Origin: Ga0077527 sp945862135
GTDB lineage: Bacteria; Pseudomonadota; Gammaproteobacteria; Burkholderiales; SG8-41
Direction of reading: 5' to 3'
Length of the DNA stretch: 64,000 nt
NCBI GenBank assembly: GCA_964203275.1
Contig: CAXNMF010000002.1
Location: 338,549-402,548, forward strand
Made by a program: the position numbers and the translations under genes. Below, piece after piece: positions 16,127-25,025 of this stretch (positions are counted from its first letter, which is position 1; the number at the start of each line of letters is the position of its first letter). The notes beneath the pieces were generated by a model. That model did not search any database. It was not told the DNA's origin and was given only the letters and a program-made list of their open reading frames with translations.

Positions 16127-18278
16127 TCAGCGACGCACCGCGCCGATCACGCCTTTGACTTCGCGTATCAATCCGAGCACGCGCTGCAACTGATCGAGAT
16201 TAAGAACCTCTAACGTAAAACGCATGCGCGCGCTGAGATCCGTTGAATTGGTGCGTGTCGCCGTGACATTGATGCGCTCACGCAGGAAAACTTCCGAAAT
16301 ATCACGCAGCAATCCTGTTCGATCAATTGCATCAACAATGATTTCCACCGGAAAAGTTGCAGTTCCGGCCTCACCCCATTCGGCAGCAATACGCCTTGCC
16401 GGATCCAGTCGCGCCAGATTCGCACAGTCGGCACGGTGGACGCTGACGCCGCGACCGCGCGTCACAAAGCCAACAATGGGTTCAGGTGGTGCCGGACGGC
16501 AGCACTTTGCCGGCGAAGTCAGCAGTTTATCCACGCCGACAACCAGAACACCGCTGCCACTACGCGCCGGCCGTCGCGTAACGATATCTAATGCATCACC
16601 TGCGTCGGGCTGCTCATCAGGTGCCAACGCGTCATTCAGTGCTTTCGGACCGATCTCGCCACGTCCAATACCTGCGAGCAAATCAACAAGGCGTTCGTAG
16701 CCCATGTCTTCAGCAAGTTGATCAAGACTCAACCGCGTAAGACCGCGACGCTGCAATTCCTTTTCAAGTTGCGTCCGTCCTTGGGCGATATCGGATTCCA
16801 GATTGAGGCGATTGAACCATTGGCGCACCTTTCCACGCGCCCCCGCGCTTTTCAGGAACCCCAGCTGCGGATTTAACCAGTCTCGGCTCGGCCCCCCCTG
16901 CTTTGCCGCAATCACTTCGACCTGCTGGCCATTGGCCAGTGGCGTATTGAGCGGAACCATTACGCCGTCAACCTTCGCCCCCCGGCAGCGGTGCCCCAGT
17001 TCGGTATGCACGTGGTAAGCGAAATCGATAGGCGTTGAGCCTTTCGGGAAGATCCACCACACGCCCCTGCGGAGTCAATACATATACCGTGTCTTCAAAA
17101 AGCCCAGTGCGAAACTGCTCGGCAAGATCTCCGGCATCGCTAACCTCGTCTTTCCATTCCAGCACCTGCCGCAGCCACGCAATTTTTTCCTGATAGCCGC
17201 GATCGGCACGACTTCCCTCTTTGTATTGCCAGTGCGCTGCCACCCCCAGTTCGGAATGCTCGTGCATCTCTCGGGTACGGATCTGCACCTCGACCGATTT
17301 TCCTTCCGGTCCAATCACTGCCGTGTGCAGTGAACGGTAGTTGTTGGCCTTGGGCTTGGCGATATAGTCGTCAAATTCTTTAGGCAAGGGCATCCACAAG
17401 CTGTGCACAATACCCAGCACCGAATAGCAGTCTTTGATGTCTGCGACCACAACGCGAACCGCCCGAACATCATAAAGTCCTTCAAAATCAAGGGCTTTAC
17501 TCTTCATTTTGCGATGAATGCTGGCAATATGTTTGGGTCGCCCGCTGACTTCGCTTACGATGCCGGCTCGAGTCAGCTCCCCTTTCAGTTGCGCCACAAC
17601 GTTCTCGATGTAACGTTCCCGGTCCTGGCGTTTTTCATCCAGCAGCCGTGCAATGCGTTTGTAGCTGTCGGGATCAAGCACGCGCAGCGCGAGATCCTCC
17701 AGTTCCCATTTGAGCTGCCAAACGCCCAATCGGTTGGCGAGCGGCGCGAAAATATCGCGAGTCAATTCCGCAAGTTCAATGCGCCGGGCAATGTCCTCAG
17801 ATTTGACTGCGGCACGCAATTCACGCAGATGGTCGCCCAGTTTGATCAGAACAACGCGTACATCCTGGACCATGGCCAACAACATTTTGCGCAACACCTC
17901 GAGTTGTGTTGCCTGAGCGTCCGGACGCTGCGGCGACACCACCCGACCTGACAACGCGCCGATTTCGCCCATGCGAAGCGCGCCTTCGGCCAGATCAATC
18001 AAGCGCGTACCAAATCTCTCACGTAGAGCACGGACCGATTCCGGTTGCAACCGCAACAATGGCACCAGCAATGCTGCAGCAACACATTCATGATCCAGGG
18101 CGAGTTCGATCAGGGTTTGGGCGGTTTCCTGCGCTTCCTGAAGAACTGTAGGTGCTGCTTCCTTGACGTGTTCGAATACTTGGGTCAACAACGCCCGCTC
18201 AGTTGGTGCCAAATCGGCCATTGAAAAAACCATTTCTGGCCACTGGGTGTCCACCACTTTTAAATTCGGTGATTTCAT
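16127..18278 (-). pseudogene. relA: GTP pyrophosphokinase RelA, single-base frameshift
   Basis: Two overlapping frames together encode one RelA. The upstream frame (18278 to about 17045) holds the pseudo-HD hydrolase domain, where ALDHECVAAALLVPLL lacks the HDxxED metal site, and the ppGpp synthetase domain with the EFDD motif (PKEFDDYIAKPK) and NNYRSLHTAV typical of monofunctional RelA. The downstream frame (to 16127) holds TGS (KGSTPIDFAYHVHTELG), helical, zinc-finger-like (AKCCRPAPPEP) and ACT domains. The join is at CTT CCC GAA AGG (17041-17050), where one extra base breaks LPKGSTP. This is an error, a real mutation that would leave a truncated synthetase, or less likely a +1 slip on CCC-G. 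Total length (about 717 codons) is otherwise normal. Confidence 0.88.
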
Positions 18279-18338
18279 GAAGCAAGCATTTTCGTTTTGG
18301 TTGTCCGTGACTGGCAGACCATTCCCAAAATGTATCTA

Positions 18339-18355
18339 TGCACAATCAGGGAGCA
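18339..18355. promoter_or_regulatory. Second, imperfect NtrC-type site
   Basis: TGCACA-N5-GGAGCA matches the NtrC dyad (TGCACC-N5-GGTGCA) at 5 of 6 bases in each arm. Its centre is 39 bp upstream of the exact site, similar to the paired enhancer sites of NtrC-controlled promoters, though the spacing is not a whole number of helical turns. Confidence 0.4.
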
Positions 18356-18377
18356 TTTTATGTCGATCATTCATGGA

Positions 18378-18394
18378 TGCACCATAACGGTGCA
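18378..18394. promoter_or_regulatory. Exact NtrC-type enhancer box
   Basis: TGCACC-ATAAC-GGTGCA is a perfect 17-bp dyad identical in both arms to the NtrC consensus. It lies between divergent relA and the ATP-grasp gene, about 119 bp upstream of the start site predicted from the sigma-54 promoter at 18479, a typical enhancer distance. It implies activation under nitrogen limitation. Confidence 0.75.
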
Positions 18395-18422
18395 TTCATG
18401 CCCGTAAAGGATTGGATCATTC

Positions 18423-18523
18423 GGCCTAAATTTCCTCTATATCGCTTAAGTTCAAGCTAAATAACCCGATTACCAAACTGGCATAGCCATTGCTAAACAC
18501 AATATGATGATGTGGCCTAAATT
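18423..18523. repeat. Direct repeat GGCCTAAATT flanking the sigma-54 promoter
   Basis: GGCCTAAATT occurs at 18423-18432 and again at 18514-18523, on either side of the -24/-12 promoter. The second copy lies just after the predicted transcription start. It could be a binding site for a further regulator; nothing else supports that. Confidence 0.3.
18479..18495 (+). promoter_or_regulatory. Sigma-54 (RpoN) -24/-12 promoter
   Basis: TGGCAT-AGCCA-TTGCT: the invariant GG (18480-18481) and GC (18492-18493) are separated by exactly 10 bases, and both elements are close to the TGGCAC-N5-TTGCW consensus. Predicted start near 18505, giving a leader of about 49 nt before the ATP-grasp ATG at 18554. The exact NtrC box upstream makes this a convincing pair. 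Confidence 0.72.
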
Positions 18524-18553
18524 AGATACGGCGCCAATTGGACGGAAACGTAA

Positions 18554-19981
18554 ATGAATTCAGCACGTCCTTATGACGAAATGCGAGCAAATGACGGATC
18601 AATCCGTTCACATTATCGCGCGCATGCCGAGTGGCTTGCCGAAAAACCTCAGGATTTTCTACCCCAGAAACAGCGTGAAGCCAACGCCCTGTATACCCGC
18701 TTGGGAATCACCTTTGCTGTCTACGGCGACGATTCCGGCACCGAACGCTCGATACCGTTCGACATCATCCCCCGCATTATCCGACCTGTTGCCTGGAAAA
18801 TTATCAGCGACGGCGCATGCCAGCGGGTACGGGCACTCAATGCTTTTCTTAAAGACGTCTATCACGATCAGGAAATCATCAAGGCAGGGATAATCCCGGA
18901 AGCACAGGTTATGGGCAATTCCGCTTTCCGCCCTGAAATGCGCGGCATGCAGGTTCCAGGCGATGTTTATGTGCACATCGCGGGCGTCGATATAGTCAAA
19001 ACCGACGAGGGCCAGTTTTACGTCCTTGAAGACAATCTGCGTACGCCGTCCGGCGTGTCGTACATGCTGGAAAACCGCAAGATGATGATGCGACTGTTTC
19101 CAGACCTCTTCGGCCGCATCCCTGTGGCGCCAATCGATCACTACACAGATGTCCTGCTGGAAAACCTGATTGCCGTCGCGCCGTCGCACGCCACACAGCC
19201 TACTGTCGTAGTACTGACACCTGGCTCGCACAATAGTGCTTATTTCGAACACGCCTTCCTCGCCCAGCAGATGGGCGTCGAACTGGTCGAAGGCCAGGAT
19301 TTGTTTGTCGCCAATGAAGTTGTATACATGCGCACCACCGCTGGTCCGCAACGGGTGGATGTCATCTACCGCCGCATCGATGACGATTACCTTGATCCGT
19401 TGGCCTTTCGCCCGGATTCAGTACTCGGCGTACCCGGCATCTTCTCCGCCTACCGCGCCGGTAACGTCACTCTGGCCAACGCACCGGGAACTGGTGTCGC
19501 CGATGACAAATCGACCTACCTCTACGTACCGAAAATGATCGAGTTTTACCTCGGCGAAAAACCGATCATCTCGAACGTGCCGACCTATATGCTGAGCAAC
19601 GCTGACGAGCGCGCCTATACGCTTGCCCACCTTGAAGAACTGGTCGTCAAGGAAGTGCAGGGTTCCGGCGGCTACGGCATGCTCGTGGGACCGACCTCGA
19701 CCAAAGAGCAGATCGCAGAGTTCCGCAAGCGTATCGAGCAGAATCCAAACAATTACATCGCCCAGCCGACGCTGGCGCTGTCGACTTGCCCAACCTTTTG
19801 CGACTCAGATGTGCTGCCGCGACACGTTGATCTGCGACCCTACGTGCTGTCAGGGAAAAACGTAACGCTGGTGCCCGGTGGCCTGACCCGTGTGGCATTG
19901 CGCGAAGGTTCTCTGGTGGTCAATTCTTCGCAGGGCGGCGGCACCAAAGACACTTGGATACTGGAGGACCTCGGATGCTGA
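18554..19981 (+). CDS. Circularly permuted ATP-grasp peptide ligase (DUF404/DUF407, COG2308 type)
   Basis: 475 residues. Signatures of the circularly permuted ATP-grasp type 2 family: GITFAVYGDDSGTERSIPFD, FRPEMRGMQVPGDVYVHIAG, FYVLEDNLRTPSGVSYMLENR (metal- and ATP-binding acidic residues), VVLTPGSHNSAYFEHAFLA, and ELVVKEVQGSGGYGMLVGP. ATP-grasp enzymes join a carboxylate to an amine through an acyl-phosphate, and this family is predicted to make a peptide or amide of unknown composition. First gene of a four-gene set behind the NtrC/sigma-54 region; its stop overlaps the alpha-E gene by 7 bp. No gene-specific product is known to me. Confidence 0.9.
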   Translation: MNSARPYDEMRANDGSIRSHYRAHAEWLAEKPQDFLPQKQREANALYTRLGITFAVYGDDSGTERSIPFDIIPRIIRPVAWKIISDGACQRVRALNAFLKDVYHDQEIIKAGIIPEAQVMGNSAFRPEMRGMQVPGDVYVHIAGVDIVKTDEGQFYVLEDNLRTPSGVSYMLENRKMMMRLFPDLFGRIPVAPIDHYTDVLLENLIAVAPSHATQPTVVVLTPGSHNSAYFEHAFLAQQMGVELVEGQDLFVANEVVYMRTTAGPQRVDVIYRRIDDDYLDPLAFRPDSVLGVPGIFSAYRAGNVTLANAPGTGVADDKSTYLYVPKMIEFYLGEKPIISNVPTYMLSNADERAYTLAHLEELVVKEVQGSGGYGMLVGPTSTKEQIAEFRKRIEQNPNNYIAQPTLALSTCPTFCDSDVLPRHVDLRPYVLSGKNVTLVPGGLTRVALREGSLVVNSSQGGGTKDTWILEDLGC

Positions 19982-20976
19982 GCCGCCAAGCCAACACGCT
20001 TTACTGGATGTCGCGACAGATTGAGCGTGCTGAGAATACCGCGCGTCTTCTCGATGTGACTTACCGCATGTCACTGCTTCCTTACCGCATCACTGACAAC
20101 GCGCAGGCCTGGGCGGAACCGTGGGCACTGCCGCTGATCATCAATGGCCTGGCCAGCGACTACTATGCCCGAAATCCGGGACCTTTGACGTCGGACAAGG
20201 TGCTCCGTTTCATGCTGGTCGACAGCGCAAATCCGTCGAGCATCTATTCGCTGATGCATGCCGCACGCGAAAACGGCCGCAGCATGCGCGGCATCATCAC
20301 CACCGAAATGTACGAAGACCTGAACGCGATGTGGCTGGAATTGCGCTCGCGCTCGGACGACGCACTCAACAATGGCGGCCTCAACGAATATTTCGAATGG
20401 ATCAAGATCCAGTCACATCAGTTCCGTGGCGTCACCTTCGGCACCATGCTGCGCGATGAGGCGTACCAGTTCATCCGCCTTGGCACCTTCATGGAGCGTG
20501 CCGACAACACCGCGCGTTTTCTGGACGTCAGTCGCCACACGCTGTTGCCCAGCGCAGCCGACGTTGGCGGTGCCGTCGACTACTACCAGTGGAGCGCGTT
20601 GTTGCGCTCTGTGAGCGCACTCAGTTCATTCCGCCGCATCTACCGCGACCAGATTACGCCGCGACGTGTCGCCGAACTGCTGATCCTGCGTGAAGATCTG
20701 CCGCGTTCACTGCATGCCTGCATGAACGAAATCTATGAAATTCTGCGCGGACTTTGTCGAAACGATTCGATGGAACCCGAGCGGCTTGCCGGTGAGTTGC
20801 ACGCGCAGTTTCACTACGGTCGCGTCGAAAAGATCATGCAGGACGGCCTGCACGAGCATTTGATGGAATTTCTTGAAAAACTGCATCTGCTTCATATGGA
20901 GTTGAACAGCCACTTTCTGGTTCCTGCTGATTTCGACCCACGCGCTCGCGCGCCGGCACTCGCGGAGGCCGATTGA
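19975..20976 (+). CDS. Alpha-E domain protein (DUF403, COG2307)
   Basis: 333 residues, almost entirely helical. The start at 19975 follows a perfect ggagg and overlaps the ATP-grasp stop by 7 bp, so the two are translationally coupled. The family-defining N-terminus MLSRQANTLYWMSRQIERAENTARLLDV and the mid-protein near-copy FIRLGTFMERADNTARFLDV (about residue 164-183) suggest an internally duplicated helical unit. Biochemical function is unestablished; constant association with COG2308 ATP-grasp ligases suggests it is a partner or carrier-like subunit of the ligase (inference). Confidence 0.9.
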   Translation: MLSRQANTLYWMSRQIERAENTARLLDVTYRMSLLPYRITDNAQAWAEPWALPLIINGLASDYYARNPGPLTSDKVLRFMLVDSANPSSIYSLMHAARENGRSMRGIITTEMYEDLNAMWLELRSRSDDALNNGGLNEYFEWIKIQSHQFRGVTFGTMLRDEAYQFIRLGTFMERADNTARFLDVSRHTLLPSAADVGGAVDYYQWSALLRSVSALSSFRRIYRDQITPRRVAELLILREDLPRSLHACMNEIYEILRGLCRNDSMEPERLAGELHAQFHYGRVEKIMQDGLHEHLMEFLEKLHLLHMELNSHFLVPADFDPRARAPALAEAD

Positions 20977-21071
20977 TAATTTCGTCTACAAAAACGCGAA
21001 AAATGCAATCTTGTCAGTCAGTCGCGGGTAGCCTATGCTTCGCGACGACCTGACATCAGCAGAATCCCGCC

Positions 21072-21818
21072 ATGACCTATTGTGTAGCAGTAACGCTGGA
21101 CGCCGGCATGGTGTTCGCTTCGGACACCCGGACCAACGCCGGGGTCGACAACATCGCCAGCTTTCGCAAGATGTATTTATTCTCGCAGGACGGCGATCGC
21201 GTCATCGTCATGCTGACTGCCGGCAACCTGTCAATCACCCAGAGCGCCATCAAGCTGCTCGAAGAACATGTGCGCCGTCAAAGTCAGCCGCAGACCATCA
21301 TGAACGTTGAGTCGATGTACGACGTGGCCGACCTGACCGGCCAGGCATTGCGTGACGTACGCAACCGCAATGCACCCTTCCTGCAGCAGAGTAACATCGA
21401 CTCCAGTGCATCGTTCATCGTCGGCGGCCAGATCCGCGGCGAGCCACAGCGGCTGTTTCACGTCTATAGCGAAGGCAATTTCATCGAATCGACGCCGGAA
21501 ACGCTTTATTTCCAGATCGGCGAAAGCAAATACGGTAAACCGGTGATTGACCGGGTCGTCAAGAACGACACCAGCCTCCTTGAGGCCACCAAATGCCTGC
21601 TCGTATCGTTCGACTCGACGATGCGCAGCAATATCTCGGTCGGCCTGCCGATCGACCTGCTGATTTATGAGCGTGACAGTTTCAAGGTCAGCTACCGGCA
21701 CCATATCGAAGAAAGCGACCCTTACTTCAACATGATCCACAAACAGTGGGGTGCCGGCCTGCGCAAGGTGTTCAGCGAGCTCCCCAACCCGGACTGGAAT
21801 GTCACCTCCCAGCCCTGA
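21072..21818 (+). CDS. Anbu-type proteasome-fold peptidase (bacterial proteasome homologue)
   Basis: 248 residues. The N-terminus MTYCVAVTLDAGMVFASDTRTNAG is that of Anbu/COG3484 proteins; removal of Met would expose Thr2 as an N-terminal nucleophile. The beta-strand GDRVIVMLTAGNLSITQ, the FIVGGQIRGEPQRLFHVYSEGNFIE hairpin region and KYGKPVIDRVV complete an Ntn-hydrolase fold related to HslV. Known Anbu proteins form open helical or ring assemblies without an ATPase. Position third after the ATP-grasp and alpha-E genes (95-bp gap) and 30 bp before the transglutaminase suggests it cuts or recycles whatever the ligase makes. Confidence 0.9.
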   Translation: MTYCVAVTLDAGMVFASDTRTNAGVDNIASFRKMYLFSQDGDRVIVMLTAGNLSITQSAIKLLEEHVRRQSQPQTIMNVESMYDVADLTGQALRDVRNRNAPFLQQSNIDSSASFIVGGQIRGEPQRLFHVYSEGNFIESTPETLYFQIGESKYGKPVIDRVVKNDTSLLEATKCLLVSFDSTMRSNISVGLPIDLLIYERDSFKVSYRHHIEESDPYFNMIHKQWGAGLRKVFSELPNPDWNVTSQP

Positions 21819-21848
21819 TCACAGTACCGTTGCAGCGCGGGAGCCCGC

Positions 21849-24800
21849 GTGAGCATCCACGTCGGCCTCCATCACAAGACGCGTTATATCTATGATCGCC
21901 CGGTAGGGCTCTCCGCGCACGAGATACGCCTGCGCCCGGCACCGCATAGCCGCACGCCGATCCTTTCCTATTCGCTGAACGTCAGTCCAGCCGAACATTT
22001 CGTCAACTGGCAACAGGACGTTTTCGGCAATTACATCGCCCGTTTCGTCTTTCCCGAGAAGACCAGGGAACTGGAAATCACCGTCGACCTCGTTGCCGAC
22101 ATGACTGTGATCAATCCCTTCGATTTTTTCATCGAAAGCCGCGCAGAAAAATTCCCCTTTACCTACGAATCGGCACTGGCCCGCGACCTCACGCCCTATC
22201 TGGCCATCGATGAAAACGGGCCGTTGCTGATGCAATGGCTCGATACTTTCCGAAAATTACTGCCCTCGGACATCGCCACCATCGATTTCCTGGTTGAGGT
22301 CAACCGGCAGTTGCAGAACCACATCGGTTATCTGGTACGCATGGAACCCGGCGTGCAGACCTGCGAACAGACGCTGCATAACCGCAGCGGTTCGTGTCGC
22401 GACAGCGGCTGGCTGCTGGTGCAGATCCTGCGCCATTGCGGGCTCGCCGCGCGTTTTGTATCCGGATACCTGATCCAGCTCAAGGCCGACCAGAAAGCAC
22501 TGGACGGTCCGTCAGGCACTGAACGTGACTTCACGGATCTGCACGCATGGGCCGAAGCCTATATTCCGGGCGCCGGCTGGATCGGTCTTGATCCGACGTC
22601 CGGCCTGCTTGCCGGCGAAGGCCACATTCCCCTGGCCTGCACCCCCTCACCAGCCAGCGCGGCCGCCGTCAGCGGCGGAGTCGATCCCTGCTCAACAACT
22701 TTTGATTTTGGCATGACGATCACCCGCATCCATGAAGATCCGCGGGTGACCAAACCGTACGACGATGCGCAATGGCTCGCCGTTGATACGCTGGGCCGCA
22801 AGATTGATGCTGAACTCAAGGCCGGTGACGTTCGTCTGACCCAGGGCGGAGAGCCGACTTTTGTGTCGATCGACGACATGGATGGCGCCGAATGGAACAC
22901 CGCAGCGCTGTCAGACAAAAAATGGGAATTGGCCGAACAACTCGCCTGGCGTCTGAAGGAGCGTTTCGCCGAAGGCGGCCTGGTGTTCTATGGCCAAGGC
23001 AAATGGTATCCGGGCGAACCACTGCCGCGCTGGGCACTGGGCATCCAGTGGCGTAATGACGGCGAGAAGCTGTGGCGTGATCCGGAACTGATCGGCGCAG
23101 CGACCACCGCCGCCGATGCCAAACCAGCTGATGCAACCCGATTCGCCGAAGCCCTGACCGCCTCGCTCAAACTGCCGGCGAAAAATCTGCTTGCGGCCTG
23201 GGAAGATCCGCTGACCCACCTGTCGCCCGCAAAAGCCAAACGTGCCCCGGGCGGCACCGCTGCGGGGCATGTGCTTTCGCTGGGCGCCGACAAAAAGGAC
23301 AACAGCTGGACCAGCTCGTTGTGGCCGCTGCCTGACAATCAGCTGATTCTGATCAACGGCGATTCAGCGCTGGGATATCGGCTGCCGCTGAATGTATTGC
23401 CGGAAAAAACAGCCGACGGCAAAAAACTGGTTCGCACTGCTTTGTGCGTCGAAGTCCGTGATGGTCGGCTCTATGTGTTCGTGCCGCCGTTCGAAACCGT
23501 CGAACCGTACTTTGCGCTGTTGACTCTGATCGAAAACACCGCTGCCGCACTGAAACTGCGGGTACGGCTCGAGGGCTACGGCCCGCCCCATGATGCACGC
23601 GTCACCGTGCTCGGCGTGACACCGGACCCCGGCGTCATCGAAGTCAACATTCATCCCGCAAAAACCTGGGATGAATTGCTCTCCAACACCACTGCGCTGT
23701 ACGAAGAAGCGCGGCTGGCGCGGCTGGGCACCGAGAAATTCATGCTCGACGGCCGGCATACCGGCAGCGGTGGCGGCAACCACATTACGCTGGGCGGTCG
23801 CACCGCTGCGGACAGCCCGCTGCTGCGCCGCCCCGACCTGCTACGCAGCCTGATCACCTACTGGCAGAACCATCCGTCGCTGTCGTATTTGTTCTCCGGC
23901 ATGTTTATCGGCCCGACCAGCCAGGCACCGCGCGTTGACGAAGCGCGTGATGACAATCTCTACGAGCTGGAAATCGCCTTCCAGCAAATGGCGCTACTGC
24001 AGAAAAAACACGGCCCCGCCATTCCGCCGGAAATGACTGATCGGCTGCTGCGCAATTTCCTCGTTGATCTGACCGGCAACACGCACCGCGCCGAGTTCTG
24101 CATCGATAAACTTCACACCATGGCCGGCGGCACCGGTCGTCTAGGCCTGCTTGAATTCCGCGGCTTTGAAATGCCGCCGCACCCGCAGATGAGCCTGGCG
24201 CAGATGCTGTTGCTGCGCGGACTGGTGGCCTGGTTCTGGAAAACGCCATACACCGCAAAACTGGTGCGCTGGGGTACGCAATTGCATGACCGCTTCATGC
24301 TGCCGCATTATGTCGCCGCCGACTTCCACGATGTACTCGAAGATCTGCGCCGCGCAGGCTATGCATTTGATGACGCATGGTTTGCGCCTTTCCACGAATT
24401 CCGTTTCCCGCGGTATGGCACCGTGGTCTACAACAGCATAGAACTTGAATTGCGCCAGGCTATTGAACCATGGCACGTGCTGGGCGAGGAAATCGGTCTC
24501 AACGCGACCGCGCGTTATGTCGACTCATCGGTCGAGCGTCTGCAGGTGCGCGCCCGCGGCCTGACCGAATCACGTCATATCGTCGCCTGCAATGGCAGAG
24601 CACTGCCGATGACACCCACCGGAACACCGGGAGAATTTGTCGCCGGCGTACGCTACTGCGCATGGAGCCCGCCGTCGGCGCTGCACCCGAACATTCCGGT
24701 GCACGCGCCCCTCGCCTTCGATGTGGTGGATACCTGGAGCAACCGTTCGATCGGCGGCTGCAAATACCATGTATCGCATCCCGGCGGCCGCAATTACGAA

Positions 24801-24965
24801 ACGCTGCCGGTCAATGCCAATGAGGCGGAAGCGCGACGCATTGCGCGGTTCTGGGATCACGGCCACACGCCGGGCCCGATGACAGTTCCGCTTGAGATGC
24901 ACAACCCGGCGTTTCCGCTGACCCTCGATTTGCGCTGGCAACCTGCGCTAACCGAGAAATCATAA
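21849..24965 (+). CDS. Large transglutaminase-like protein with C-terminal DUF2126
   Basis: 1038 residues, GTG start 30 bp after the Anbu stop. Domains: bacterial transglutaminase N-terminal region (SIHVGLHHKTRYIYDRPV, about 1-90), transglutaminase/protease core (about 130-250) with Cys in NRSGSCRDSGWLLVQIL, His in DLHAWAEAYIPG and Asp in GLDPTSG, then a long DUF2126 region (about 300-1030) with DVRLTQGGEPTFVSIDDMD and GRHTGSGGGNHITLGG. The Cys-His-Asp site could hydrolyse or transfer amide bonds. No signal peptide is seen, so it should act in the cytoplasm with the other three products. Such fusions occur with the same ATP-grasp/alpha-E partners in many proteobacteria. Confidence 0.9.
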   Translation: MSIHVGLHHKTRYIYDRPVGLSAHEIRLRPAPHSRTPILSYSLNVSPAEHFVNWQQDVFGNYIARFVFPEKTRELEITVDLVADMTVINPFDFFIESRAEKFPFTYESALARDLTPYLAIDENGPLLMQWLDTFRKLLPSDIATIDFLVEVNRQLQNHIGYLVRMEPGVQTCEQTLHNRSGSCRDSGWLLVQILRHCGLAARFVSGYLIQLKADQKALDGPSGTERDFTDLHAWAEAYIPGAGWIGLDPTSGLLAGEGHIPLACTPSPASAAAVSGGVDPCSTTFDFGMTITRIHEDPRVTKPYDDAQWLAVDTLGRKIDAELKAGDVRLTQGGEPTFVSIDDMDGAEWNTAALSDKKWELAEQLAWRLKERFAEGGLVFYGQGKWYPGEPLPRWALGIQWRNDGEKLWRDPELIGAATTAADAKPADATRFAEALTASLKLPAKNLLAAWEDPLTHLSPAKAKRAPGGTAAGHVLSLGADKKDNSWTSSLWPLPDNQLILINGDSALGYRLPLNVLPEKTADGKKLVRTALCVEVRDGRLYVFVPPFETVEPYFALLTLIENTAAALKLRVRLEGYGPPHDARVTVLGVTPDPGVIEVNIHPAKTWDELLSNTTALYEEARLARLGTEKFMLDGRHTGSGGGNHITLGGRTAADSPLLRRPDLLRSLITYWQNHPSLSYLFSGMFIGPTSQAPRVDEARDDNLYELEIAFQQMALLQKKHGPAIPPEMTDRLLRNFLVDLTGNTHRAEFCIDKLHTMAGGTGRLGLLEFRGFEMPPHPQMSLAQMLLLRGLVAWFWKTPYTAKLVRWGTQLHDRFMLPHYVAADFHDVLEDLRRAGYAFDDAWFAPFHEFRFPRYGTVVYNSIELELRQAIEPWHVLGEEIGLNATARYVDSSVERLQVRARGLTESRHIVACNGRALPMTPTGTPGEFVAGVRYCAWSPPSALHPNIPVHAPLAFDVVDTWSNRSIGGCKYHVSHPGGRNYETLPVNANEAEARRIARFWDHGHTPGPMTVPLEMHNPAFPLTLDLRWQPALTEKS

Positions 24966-24984
24966 ATATCTGTTTTTATTAAGA

Positions 24985-25017
24985 ATTTTAAACGGGTGCT
25001 GTATTGCACAGCGCCCG
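24985..25017 (-). terminator. Terminator of purL
   Basis: Minus strand: CGGGCGCTGT and ACAGCACCCG pair (one G-U) around a 5-nt loop, followed by TTTAAAATT. It starts 9 bp after the purL stop and lies between the convergent purL and transglutaminase genes. Confidence 0.65.
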
Positions 25018-25025
25018 ATGCCGGT

